DNA of 64,000 nucleotides from Antitrichia curtipendula (Eukaryota > Streptophyta > Bryopsida > Hypnales > Leucodontaceae): positions 17,236,001-17,300,000 of the forward strand of contig OX579635.1 of NCBI GenBank assembly GCA_951230915.1. The letters run 5' to 3'. Position numbers and translations under genes: made by a program. Numbering within the stretch: the first letter of the stretch is position 1; every line of letters begins with the position of its first letter. The notes beneath the pieces were generated by a model, which saw only the letters and a program-made list of their open reading frames with translations, made no database searches and was not told where the DNA came from. Positions 24,001-34,980 of the stretch are shown here, one piece after another.

Positions 24001-24949
24001 AAGCTGCTTTTAAATCATGATATTCTTCTGGAATAGAAGAAGATAGTGGAGTATCCACCTCGGAAATCTCGAGTGCATAAATTTCTGCCTCCTTTGCCGA
24101 AAGACGAAAAGCTGCCTCAGAAACCAATGCATGCTTTGGAGCAATTAATTTTGAAAGTTGTTTTTCTGCCTTGAAATTCAACTCATGTTGTCCTTGAGCT
24201 CGCACTAAAAAATTCCGTCCTTGATTGGAATCCTCCGGTCCGGTAGGCTGGGATGCCGGCCCGGCCTCGGAGGAATTTCCTCCAAATGGATTCTCCTCCG
24301 AATTTGTGAATTGGGAACTTCCGTGGCACTCCATAGCTTTGCAATTTCCTTTTTCTCCTTGCACCCCATGCCCCATGCACCAAGCCTGACAATATGGGGA
24401 ATCAAATACCACACTTCGTTGAGACCACTGAATAGTCGGGTCATGACGGATTAACCATGGAATGCCTAAAATGCATGGATACTTGCCTGTATTCGTGACA
24501 TCTGCTACCAATCTTTCACGATGATTTCCAATGATAACCTCCACAATAGCCTCGTGGGTTATAAGCCCGGAGCTGATCATTCGGCCATCAATCACCCTAA
24601 CTTCACGCGGCACCGGCTTTAGTTGCAGCTCCGCATTACATTGTTCCGCAAACTTGGGATGCATGAATATTCCTGTGGCTCCCGAATCCACTAACGTGAG
24701 ACCTGGGACGGAATTGAGTTGTGCATCCAACGTCATATGTGCACTAGGGTCAATAGTGGCACGTAAGCACAATGGATCTAATCCGCAATTTACCTCCTTC
24801 GAAACCTCGACATCCGTATTCGACCATATGTTACTCCATTGTAAATTCTCCCAAGCGGTCGACTCAAGAGGCCGCTCCACCATATTGCCCACCTTCCTTG
24901 TTGCGTCCAGCGTGGGTATCTTGTGGATGATGGCAGCAGCAGTTTGCAC
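21047..24949 (-). pseudogene. pol: Chromovirus pol with one in-frame stop
   Basis: Reads from 24,949 down. Protease LVDSGATG (Asp near 24,688), reverse transcriptase with YLDD (about 23,456-23,467), RNase H (ETDASDMATGAIL), integrase with an HHCC zinc finger (HDAPAAGHQG...CDLCQR) and DDE core (STDFIVKLPQSKGY, FHPQGDGQTERVNQ), then a chromodomain (WEVHKVIDS, YLVSWEGYGPEENSWEP) at about 21,110-21,300. A TGA at 23,645-23,647 interrupts the KLDI...QAYHRLRM motif of reverse transcriptase, where Arg is normal; CGA to TGA is a single CpG transition. Otherwise open. The frame is shifted relative to gag and stays open through the gag stop, consistent with programmed frameshifting. The protease and chromodomain text resembles Tcn1-type/fungal elements more than seed-plant chromoviruses. 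Confidence 0.93.
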
Positions 24950-24975
24950 AGTGCCCGGGTACTGAAAATTTTCCT

Positions 24976-26063
24976 TCAGTCCCGGGCTTTCTCTTTTCCC
25001 GAAGAGGTGCCTTCCGCTTCAATGGTGGCAGAGATCGACAAGGGCTTTGAGGGATTCGTGGGGCAACGCGATCGAATATGACCTACTCCACCGCAACCCC
25101 AACAACGTCCTTGGCATTGATATTCTTGCCGTTCCACCGCCGTTTTTGCCAAGGCTGTAGAAGGAGTACGCACCGCTCCAAGCTCCATCGGCACCGGCCC
25201 GGAGGTATTCGAGTTAGATTGTACCTTCCCCAGTGCATCTCGTGGCAAAGTTGTTGGAGAGCGGAAACTTGAAGTCTCAAAAGGTGAACGGCGGTTTTGA
25301 CGCCGACCCCATAATCTCTCATCGATTCGGGATGACATTGCCATCCAATCTTGTAGCCGGCGTGGTTGAGTCTCCGCCGTCGCCACCGAATCCAAAATCT
25401 CATCCTTGAGTCCTCCACGAAAGCGAGCTACCAAACTGGATTCATTCCAATCGAGTAGCGCCGCGCATTCATTAAACATAGAAATATAATTTGCGACTGA
25501 CCCAGTTTGTCGAAGCTTCCCAATGCGATCCTCCGCATTGCTCCGACGGTCAATATCCCCATATACGGAAATCACGGACTCCCCAAAAGCTTGGTAATCG
25601 CCCAATAACTCGTGCTCACGCTCCTCGTCCAAAGCTTGGAGAAGAGGCATAGCCCAATTTGTACTGCTCCAGTCATATACGAAAGCGCATAAGCTACCTT
25701 ATCTGCATCAGAGCTATAAGTGCACGGTTTACCTCGAAATACAAGACGGAGTTGTGCAAACCACCGGTAAACTTCATTTCCCTTCTTTCCGGAAAAATTT
25801 TCCGGTTTCGCTACCTTCGATTCTTTGAGTTCCACATTGGATTCCACACACCTCCGTCCTAACACCCCTCTGCTATTGGAGACGGGAGAGACCACCGGTC
25901 GTGGTCCTTGCGCTGCTCGACTCGAAATCTCTTGTATCAAATGAGGAAGTGTGGCTTGGAAGACACTTTGGATTTGTTGTTGGATGAAGGCCGCCCACTC
26001 CGACCCCATTCCATCCGGCATCAATTCTTCCCCCGGTTGGATCACCGGTGGTACTTGATCCAT
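24976..26063 (-). pseudogene. gag: Chromovirus gag with one frameshift
   Basis: ATG at 26,063. The N-terminal part (WAAFIQQQIQSVFQATLPHL; then FSGKKGNEVYRWFAQLRLVF, typical of Ty3 capsid) shifts frame near 25,650-25,675 and continues (ALDEEREHELLGDYQAF, GKLRQTGSVANYISMFNECA). It ends with a zinc knuckle CWGCGGVGHIRSRC that keeps C-x2-C-x4-H-x4-C. It would package element RNA and form virus-like particles in the cytoplasm. The indel splits the capsid domain, so this copy should not make a full Gag. Confidence 0.9.
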
Positions 26064-26196
26064 CGAAGGAGATTAGGGTTCCGAATTAAATAATCCTACA
26101 AAATCTCTCATGGTAACGGCCGTTGTCCAAAGCCATCAATGCACCTTCAACGTGGAAATCCGAATTAGAGCATGGACTTTGCATGACTTGACATTA

Positions 26197-26453
26197 TGTT
26201 ACGGATCGGCTTGACCAAGAAGTCGATGCTCTACTTAGATTGCATTCAAAGCAAACCAACACTAAATCACCACCAAGTTACAATAATGACAATGAGAATC
26301 ACACTTACACATTGTATCCAAAATCATATTATCTTCATTACACAAAATGTCAAGTGAGGAACAAGCCTCCTCACTTGACTATTAAAGGGAAGGGAGAGGC
26401 CAACTAACCCTAACCGTTACAACCGTTCCCTTGTTACGAACGGGTTCGTAACA
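26197..26453 (-). repeat. 5' LTR of the chromovirus
   Basis: 257 bp, partner of 20,827-21,083. Followed on the right by target duplication AATTT. Confidence 0.95.
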
Positions 26454-26458
26454 AATTT

Positions 26459-27776
26459 GAAGATAACAAAAGGAATAAACATCAAAATATTGGACGTGAA
26501 GGTTTACATTTAAAGTATTATTTTTATTTTTTTGACCTTCAAGTAAATTGAAATGAAGAATATTGACTATTGACTAACCCATAAAAATTGTATTTGCAAT
26601 TTCAATTCATATATGAACAATCATGTGAGAGTAGGTGACAAGAATTATTAGAAATTGAGTATCTACAATATATTAGAAATCATTGTGATTATGGTAGAAA
26701 GCTTTTTCCCTCCTTCTAATTTTGACCTTATTGCCTTGCTCTTATATAATAGGTTTTAGGGATGTTTTTGGTGCCACACTTCATATATACTAGTATCCTA
26801 TATTGATTTGTGTCTAGAATCTTCAATCAATATACAGTAAATGTTCAAATATTCATTTTTTTAAATAATTGCATTAAATTTAAATTATGATATGTGTATT
26901 TTAATATATAAGGTAATTATTAGACTTCAAATATGTACCACTTTGGCTTTTGAATTACTCTACCACATCTAATATATATCGTCAAAATTTATGATATTAT
27001 AGAATGCATTCTAAACCACATAACAATTGATAAGAAATTTAAGATTGCATTGCTATAGATACATATTTATTGAAATGTTGTTCATATCATATTTTTAACA
27101 TGATAAAATTATCATTGCTGTACTTCAGTATAGGATTTACACTCATCAAATAATCGTGTGACAATTCTAATAGTTTGAATAAAACTCTTTTGATACATTA
27201 ATTAAATATAGAATTCTTTAATAAATAGTTCCTTAATTATTGCATGTTGCTTGAACATGCGCCAATAATTTTTAATAATAATCAATATATTCTCAAGGTA
27301 TTATTGAAAATCATATGATTAGCAGATGGACCCTTATGCAAATGTCACATTTTTGATACACTGTATAACAAGAGTGCTAATTGAATGGTGTTTCAGTGTT
27401 TTGAATTTTTGCAATAAAATTTACATTCACCAAGTTCTTTTTTGAAAATTACTATTTCTTTCATTGTTTTAATTGATGAATTCATTGTGACCATATATGT
27501 ATTTCATTTTTTGAAATTGTTGGTAATGAAGCAGTACAATATAATGATTGTGACAACACATTTATAAAGACTTGGAATTAAACTACATACATGCATAATA
27601 AATGATATTTATACTTCTTGAAATCATTTGAAATAATTGTCTTAGGCACGTTTTAGGTGTTAATCACAAGATCTATTTCATACGTAATAATAATGTGTAA
27701 ATTCATCTTAGTGCATAACAAATGATGAAATTAAAGCAACAACTTCATTTGCAAGTTCAGGGTTTTCCTAATGACT
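26459..27776. other. AT-rich intergenic, no gene seen
   Basis: Long AT-rich stretch without a coding frame of note. Confidence 0.6.
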
Positions 27777-27784
27777 TATAAATT

Positions 27785-28194
27785 GGGAATTGCTAAAGCC
27801 ACACCCAAAATTGCTAATGCCACCCCCCCCAAGGTGTGCTTTGAGCATGAAATATGGGATTTTAATGTTGATTTTTATGACTTGGATCACCAGATTTGTT
27901 TCATCTTCATCATTCTAAGGCTATATTCAAAATACTAGAGGTGCTTTAAAATTGAAACTAAAAATATAAGATTTTTGAACTACTTAAAGCAAAAATACAT
28001 TAAGAAAATAGCAATGGTGCAATAAAAGTTTAGTTTTTTTTTTGTATTTGTTCTTCTTTCTTTCAAGGAGATGATACTGCAATGATTGAATGAATGATAG
28101 ATCACTTGAATTTAAAAAATTGCATTGAATTCTCAAATTACATGCTCACAAGGGTGTGGCATTAGCAATTTTGGGTGTGGCTTTAGCAATTCCC
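27785..28194. mobile_element. 410-bp MITE with about 40-bp TIRs, 8-bp duplication
   Basis: Ends are inverted copies beginning GGGAATTGCTAAAGCCACAC and matching perfectly for about 40 bp. The 8-bp target duplication TATAAATT is exact (27,777-27,784; 28,195-28,202). Within each TIR the phrase TTGCTAA(A/T)GCCAC is repeated. An 8-bp duplication suggests hAT mobilisation, but the terminal bases are not the usual CAGGG. No coding capacity. Confidence 0.92.
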
Positions 28195-28202
28195 TATAAA
28201 TT

Positions 28203-28607
28203 TAACTATGTTTGAGTATTTTAGGGGTGCAAATTGTCTTGGGCTAAAATGAAAACCATATGAAAACGATGGTTTAGCTTGGAATTTTAGATTCTTCCAT
28301 TGTTTACAAAGACATTTGGAGTATGTATAAAAATATATTATAGTTAGAGGACAATAATTCATTATAAGTAATAAATAAAAATGCCTTTAGATGGAAGGTA
28401 ATATTTTGATCTTAACAAATTAAAATGAAAGATTACTATACCTCAAATACTATTATAGTATGGAGCATTACTTTGAAGCAAGGACTACCACATCACGTTA
28501 ACATGATTTGTGAAATATCATTGTGCAACAAATAATTAGCACTCTTAAATGAACCAAATCATTGAGCTATATGTTTTCATGTACAACTATTAACTTGCTC
28601 GTACTTC
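28203..28607. other. AT-rich spacer, no gene seen
   Basis: No frame or repeat. GTAC words begin to cluster at its right end (about 28,580). Confidence 0.5.
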
Positions 28608-28752
28608 ACCGGTCACTAGGGGTCACAAACAATTACGTACAGTACTCTATCCTTGCAACTGGTGATCGGGGGTTACCACTGATGATGTCGATTATTACAA
28701 CCGGTGACCGCAGGTATTTCAGACTACATGGTGCAAGAGTAACTGGTGATCG
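28608..28752. promoter_or_regulatory. Four spaced ACYGGTGAYCG boxes
   Basis: Related 11-mers start at 28,608 (ACCGGTCACTA), 28,658 (ACTGGTGATCG), 28,700 (ACCGGTGACCG) and 28,742 (ACTGGTGATCG), spaced 50, 42 and 42 bp. They lie about 700 bp upstream of the first proposed ATG of the SET-type gene. They could be transposase binding sites near an element end or transcription-factor sites. A G-box-like CCACGTGGC follows at about 28,770. Confidence 0.5.
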
Positions 28753-31464
28753 CCAGTCACTTTGTTCCCACGTGGCCGAGACCCAGTTCTTCGTCTCGCA
28801 CCTTTCTGGCGCCAACGGGTCCTTTTTGTTTTTTCAGAGTTTTCCGTAGTGCTGCAGAAGCTCCGTTATTGCGAGCTTTGCATTTTGTTTCATCTCTATT
28901 CCTCTTTGAAGTTGCTTTGCCGTTAGAAATGAAATCATGTAGTGTGTGGGTCGTTCAGCAAGTAGGAATGTGGTCGTAGATTTGGTTGTAGCAAGCTCAG
29001 CTCTTATAATTCTAGTTTTTGCGGATACATTTTTGGTGAGTTCACAAATCCTTTTAAGTTATTAGTTTGCTTGTTGGTTGATTTCAAATGGATATGATTT
29101 GTTTTGGCTCAGTAACTGCGCATCTGAGTTCAAAATGTTGGATTCATAGACTATGCTTTTCATGGATTTGGTGAGAATGAAATGAATTAGATCCTTTTTA
29201 GTGCGTGGTAGAGACGTTGATTTCACATAACATTCAGTTTTGGTAATGATGTTGTCTATGGTTGTTGAAGTTCTCAGCATTTTTTTTTTTCCTTGCTTAG
29301 TTAGTTTGTTTGCTGTTTGCTTTAGAAATTCAAAGAAGATGCAATATTATTTCAAGTTTTGAAAGGGAAATCCATTCATTCCAAGCATGCGTGGATTAAG
29401 AGTTTTGGGTTATTTACATTCTTTTTTGTTGTTTTGGGCTTCAGAGTTTGCTACAATGGAGCGTTCTACTGGAACACAGTCGGGGAAGGGCAACTTCGGT
29501 AAAGGGAGGTTCAGTGCGGTGAAAAGCAGAGACAATGGTCGAAAAAGGAGGGAGGAGACAACAAAACAAACAGACGTTGCAAGGAATGACAAGGTGACTA
29601 CCTCGCATCAAACAGAGGGGCCCTCTCGACGCAACATTGAGGACGGACAGAAACGGAAGAAGGGGAAGACAGCTCGAGGAAATGACGATGGCAACCAAAT
29701 GCCCGGCCCTCCTCAAAATGATGACACCTTGCCGCAAAAGGAGGGGGGGGCCTGATGACGAAGACTATAGTATTAGCGAAGGCGACAGTGTCGTGGAGGA
29801 ATACAAGAGCAACTGCAAGAAAGCGCTGACCAAGGGGAGAAAGACGAAAATTTTCAAAACGCCCGAAGACGTCGACATCGAAATCAGTAATCTGAAGCAA
29901 CCTCCACGGAAGCTGACCAGAGAAGACTTTGCGAGGGAGTACGCGCTTCTAAATTCCTCAGATACAAATCCTCATCGGTACCGAAAGGTTTCTATGGTAG
30001 CGAAGGTGGTGAAGAAATATTTTGGAGAGCCCTCTGGTGAAGGTGGGCGCAACGATTTTTTCTGGCAACAATGCAAATTTCCCGAATTGAGAGAGAGGAT
30101 CAGACAGCTCCATCCAATTATGTACCAACATGGCCCCAACGAGGTACCTACATTGCTCAAGATGCATTTTGCGGAAGGAGTTGTGATGGAGTTTGAGAAG
30201 GGAAGCCAAGAGGTTAATTGGTGCTTGTTTGGAGAGGAAACAAACAAGCGGCAGCGCAATCGGTATGATCAAGAGCTTAAAAAACTACAAAGTCTAAAAA
30301 GTTCTTTGTTAAGTACTTTAAAACCGGTAAACCTTCAAGGCATGGACTGGAGGTCCATCAAGTTGGAGCGAGGGTTAAAGCAAGAGGAAGGTGGGGGTAG
30401 CGCAGCTGGATTCAAGATGGAAAGATTGCCTACTCTTATCCGGTCAAAGCATGGAGAAACTGGTGGGGAGTCGGGGGTGTCTGCAGATTGTGTTGATTTG
30501 CAGGTAGGACCAGGAATGTTCTCCAAGGTATCTTCAGCCGAGCGGCAGGTTGAGGTTGAGGCGCTCATGAGCGTTGTACACATGGAAGGGGAGGTGCTGA
30601 AAATTTAGCAAAGGGAAGCCGAATCAAGTGCAGAGAAGTGCCAATGGAAGAAGAGAGATATTGAGTCTGTAATAGGCATTTTTAACAAGCAAATGGAGGT
30701 GAAAAAAAAATTGATTGAGGAGATGAGGGATTCTGGTATGGATGTGGGACGTGAGCTCATCAAGGTTGAGATGCTCCAAGAGCAACTGGAAACGGAGGAG
30801 CAACACTTGACAGAAGTTAACATCGACTTGGAAGGGGCGGACACCCTCATGGCAAAGTTGGCCCAGCAGGTTCAATGCCATCGGCTGGAGTTTGATGCGT
30901 TGGTAGCTGAATTGTGGTCTTTCAAGACAGGAAGGCCTGGGGGGGTATTTTTTCCTAGACCGATGGTGTATGCCCCTACTGAGGAGGATGCTCTACAGTT
31001 GTCATGCTTCAGCAAGGAGACTGATTTTCTTAAACTCACGGTTTGCTCTCTTTGTTCATTTCCCTTCCCCCATAGTGACATTATAGTTTCATCTTGCCGC
31101 CATTTCTATCATCCTTTTTGTGCATCAGTTGTGTTCAGTAAGAGCAATCGATGCACTAGCTTGGGGTGTCATTCTCTGCCACATCCAGAATGGCACCGGA
31201 GTTACGGTTGGGGTGAGCCGAGTGCAGAGCTTGTGGAGACGTCTTCAATGCTAGGTTTATGTGATGAGAGGAAGAAGATCCTCCAAGACCGATTAGATTT
31301 GGCAAAATCAAAATGCCCACCTGCTGGTAAGACGCTTCTCTATTTTTTAACTTTCAAATCTTATTATAACGCACACCTCTATAGTTGTTGTTGTTAAGGG
31401 TTCTTGAAGGTTTGTAAATCTTAGTATAACCCACACGTCTATATTTTTTGTTAAGGGTTCTTGA

Positions 31465-31659
31465 CAGGGTTGTCCCTGTCACGTCCTGTCAGTCCGTCAG
31501 GATGTCCGGACGGACGTCAGGATTCAACCCCGGCGTCCGTCAGGATCCAGAAATTTTTTTTTTTTTTTTTTTTTGTGGACGGCCGGCCGTCCAGGTCGAC
31601 GGACAGGCCGTCCAGGTTGACGGACAGGCCGTCCAGGTCGACGGACAGGCCGTCCTCGG

Positions 31660-31694
<35 letters not shown>

Positions 31695-31916
31695 CTTTTT
31701 GTGGACGGCTGGTCCGTCTCTGTGGACGGACGTCCGTCCCTGTTGACGAACAGCCGTCCCTGTGGACAGACGGTCCGTCCAGGTCGACAGACAAGCCGTC
31801 CTTGAAAAAAAAAAAAAAAAAAATTTTGATCCTGACGCAATTCGGACGCGTCCGGACTGATGCCGACGGACATCCGGACGTGAAAACCCCACGTCACGTC
31901 CGGATAGACAACCCTG
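31465..31916. mobile_element. hAT-type non-autonomous element rich in GACGGAC repeats
   Basis: 452 bp with TIRs CAGGGTTGTC and an exact 8-bp target duplication GTTCTTGA (31,457-31,464; 31,917-31,924), the hAT signature. Inside are three 21-bp repeats (GTCCAGGTCGACGGACAGGCC and one variant) and related GACGGAC words, separated by homopolymer runs of about 20 T, about 33 A and about 18 A. It sits in intron 1 of the SET-type gene. Confidence 0.92.
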
Positions 31917-31924
31917 GTTCTTGA

Positions 31925-32787
31925 AGGTTTGTATAGTACAATTACAAGTCCATTATTTTATGTGTAGGATATATGGTTGACCATGACACTTTTGTTGATG
32001 TATTATTCAAACGCTCTCTATAGTATTGAACTAGCAAAGTTGTTATTTAAAAATGCATTAACAGATACAATAGTTATTACAAAAGAGTAATTGACAACAT
32101 AGTGCTGTTTTTTTAATATCAGTTTGTACCTTAAAGGATGTATGAAAATGTACAAAAGGGAACGCCAATTAGAATTTACATAGTGTGTTTATACAAAAAT
32201 ACAGTAAACAAATATAAGTACAATGATTTGTACTTATTATCTCTAACACTGGGAAAATTGTATTGCTAATTCACAAGCTTATTGTTTTGAAGTAGAGTGC
32301 TGTTATTTGTACCCCATTTATAGAATACTAATTCACATCAATTATACTTATTGTACCCATTTTAAACTATTCATATGTACATTTATATAGTATACAAAAG
32401 CGAAATATTAAATAGTACTCATATTTTGTTCTAAAGTACTTGTTCTTTGAATTTGTATCAAGTCTATATTGGCAAGAACTACATTTTTTCTTTTAAGTAC
32501 TTGCGTTTTTTGTTATACTCATTTCTTTGTAAAGTTGATACTTAATTTTCACTTTGTATTCAAGATTACATAGTGTATTTGTAAATTAGTACTGATAAAG
32601 TACAATATTAATTATTGTTTCGAAATCTATGTTTCTGTTTGGCTTTCTTTACAAATAAAATTCAGTCTGCATAATTTAGTTGTCATACTTTTTGATGTAT
32701 GTAATTATGGATAAGTGTTCCCTTTTGGAGAGACATTTATGCTGTTGATTTCAGCATAATGATTGCATTGCGTTGCTTGTTGTGTAG
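31925..32787. other. GTAC-rich remainder of intron 1
   Basis: No coding. I count about 13 GTAC words between 31,930 and 32,610, where two or three would be expected from base composition. The same enrichment is seen at 39,200-39,980 and at both ends of the proposed composite element. Confidence 0.6.
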
Positions 32788-34671
32788 TTTCTTGCCAGAA
32801 GTTTGCTCATCCTGCAAACTCTCCAGCTAATTTCACAGAAGGAGCAACTAGCCATGCTATTAATTCACCCAAGACTATTCATTGGGGAGGTTCTGGATTG
32901 TCTAAAGTTGCTGAGGAGGACATTGCACCAAAAGAGGCCAATGATGTAGAAAATTCAAACAAGAAAGTTTGGGGTGAAGTTGATAGTCCGACTTTGAAAT
33001 TGAATGCGAGAAAGAGGAAGAAGAAGGCTAAAAAGCAGTGACTACAAGCGACAAGGAGACAGAGACAGAATTCAGCTCAGAGTCAGAATCAAGCGAGAAT
33101 CATGGGCTTGCAGTGAAGGTGATGAATTTGCCATCTAGCTCCGGTACCACTGTCTCAAATTCAAAATCTCAGAATAAGAGCAGTGATAGCGATGTTAATG
33201 GATTGCCATTAGGTGATGAGGAAGTGGATTGCCAGGTATGTAAATTTTTTCCCCCAAAATAGTGTCATTCCATCCATATCAGCATGTGTAATCTTTAATT
33301 TCAAGGCTAATATGTGTTTTGTCTTCTTAGCAGATTTCCAGACAAGGCGCTCACCTGGCAAATCCGCTTGGAGAAATTTGGGGGTTCAGCGAGAAGGAAG
33401 AAGAGTCTTTACGGAATGATGCAAGCAAATGGTTGGCAAGGGTTGATGGAGACACTATTCTTGTAATGTCTAAAGGCAGTGGGGGTGTTGGTCAGACATT
33501 GCGTATAGGAGAGGAGGATGACATCTAGGAAGTGGGAGACAAGATTGACATTCACAACGTGGGAGAGAAGATTAACATCCACGAATTGGGAGATGGGGCT
33601 GCCATTCACAAGGTTCAAGTGGGGTCTGACATCCGTGTACAGCAAATGGGAGAAGGGGCTCACACCATCAAAGCGGGAGCACATGCTAACACCTGCATCG
33701 GCAACATGGAGAAGGCAACTGACCGATGCCTCCACGTAGTGGAAGAGGTGGCTGACACCTTCAACTGCACAGAGGGAGAGGAGGCTCACCTTGTCGAAGT
33801 AGAAGAAGTGGTTGGCATCTGCAAAGGGTCTTCTGAAGAACCCATGCAACCACTGCCCCTACCACCCCTACACTACAGTGCTCAGCTCGATGAGCAAGTC
33901 TCTTTACATGCGCAAGGAGGCAAGGCAAGCTGTGAGATAATTCTTGGGAAGGGGAAGGGAATTACTGACAAAGATTCCAAGATGATGAGGGGTTTAGATG
34001 AAGTGGTTTGTGAGGAAGGGGAGGTGTTGGTTAAGGAATCTTCTGCACATGTTAAAGGTGGAGGTAACAAACATGTTGGAGGTGGCGGAATTAGTGATTT
34101 GAGCACGGGGTTCAAGGTTGTTTTTCGGGAGGGGCACCTTGCAGCGTCAGAAGAACAGAAGGAGGAACAGGAGGAAGACACGGTGAAGGACGGTACTCTC
34201 AAAAGAAATAAGAAAAAGGAGAAGAAGGAGGGGAAGAAGAGGCACAAAGTTTTAGTTGAGGGTGAGAGAACCCAAACTGTTGTGGAGAACCTTGTAGGTT
34301 CAGAACCTAGTTCCTTCACAAATTTGAGGATCATAGCATCTGGGGTGGAAGATGAGGGTGTGGAGGCAGCATGCCATCCGGATGATTCCACCAAAGTTTT
34401 TTCACCTCCGGGCAGGAGAAATACAAGATCGCAGCAAGGACAATTAACATTGTCTACGCAGGTAGACAAAACCTTGTTGAAGAAGCATAGACGGTCGTAG
34501 ATACTTGGGCAATTGTTTTGTTGTTCTGAGTATAGGTTCTAGTATTTATTTGCATTCATAGTTTTGGTTATAGTAAGTTATTTCCGTTTGCAATCTTGGT
34601 CTCAATTAGCCAAGTATCATGTAGCCTAGGAAAAAATGTATCTTACCTTCGTAGTGGAGGCTACTGAAATA

Positions 34672-34888
34672 GGATCGAGGTGGATTGACCCCCTCGCTCG
34701 GCGTTATCAGGGGTGCATGTAAAAAAAAAGCCCCCTATTTTGGGCCGATCCAGGGATTATTATTGATGTTTTAAAACTAATTAGGGGTCTCTGATCCCAA
34801 ATATGAATTCAAAATTTGCAAAGAAAAACTTGTGCGGAAAACAGGGTCGGCCCGCAGGGCCGAGCGAGGGGGTCAGTTCACCCCGGCC
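34672..34888. mobile_element. 217-bp MITE in an intron of the SET-type gene
   Basis: Imperfect terminal inverted repeats built around TTGACCCCCTCGCTCGGC, and the exact 8-bp repeat CTGAAATA on both sides (34,664-34,671; 34,889-34,896). The repeat overlaps the TIR edge, because the right end could also be read as CAGGGCCGGGGTG, a hAT-like terminus. Exact ends are therefore uncertain by a few bases. Confidence 0.75.
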
Positions 34889-34980
34889 CTGAAATAGACA
34901 CTTTGTTTTACAAGAGCTAACTTATGTAGTTTGTAGTTTCTACATTCTAATGTGGTTTGATGGTTTTTTCTCTATAGGCT

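Larger units (their letters stand above)
20827..26453 (-). mobile_element. Ty3/gypsy chromovirus (LTR retrotransposon), 5,627 bp
   Basis: Two 257-bp LTRs in direct orientation, TGTTACGG...GTAACA, with one difference seen by eye (T21,067 against C26,437, a CpG-type change). The 5-bp target duplication AATTT is perfect (20,822-20,826; 26,454-26,458). On the minus strand the order is gag with a CCHC knuckle, protease, reverse transcriptase, RNase H, integrase, chromodomain. That order (integrase last, chromodomain) defines chromoviruses. A purine tract (GAAGGGGGGGGTAA on the minus strand, 21,086-21,098) adjoins the 3' LTR. I could not identify the tRNA that primes it. Coding is broken by one frameshift and one stop. 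Confidence 0.97.
29454..34460 (+). pseudogene. N-terminal part of SET-type gene: coiled coil, RING-like motif, repeats
   Basis: Proposed exons are 29,454-31,325, 32,788-33,235 and 33,334-34,460, with plausible splice phases at every join. Order: basic Ser/Lys/Gln-rich N-terminus; a frameshift in a poly-G run near 29,745; a conserved-looking globular part (WQQCKFPELRERIRQLHPIM); a coiled coil (30,700-30,870); a RING-like motif CSLC...CRHFYHPFC...C (31,040-31,160); an acidic/basic linker with a frameshift near 33,035; degenerate 9-11-residue repeats (VGDKIDIHN, VGEKINIHE and so on, 33,530-33,780); a Lys/Glu-rich region. In-frame TAG codons occur at 30,606 and 33,526. The last exon joins in phase 0 to the SET exons at 34,981, so this is probably one gene with the next feature. 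The RING-like part resembles the relic at 9.5 kb. Confidence 0.5.

Noticed and set aside
23823..24965. Plus-strand frames opposite the chromovirus pol
   Set aside because: Shadows of the minus-strand pol, which has full catalytic motifs.
26150..26196. Initiator-Met tRNA primer site next to the 5' LTR
   Set aside because: The bases following the LTR on the minus strand do not show the usual TGGTATCAGAGC. The primer is left unassigned.
31448..31924. Long open frames through the GACGGAC repeats
   Set aside because: They run through homopolymers and a non-coding hAT-type element with exact target duplication. Composition is meaningless as protein.
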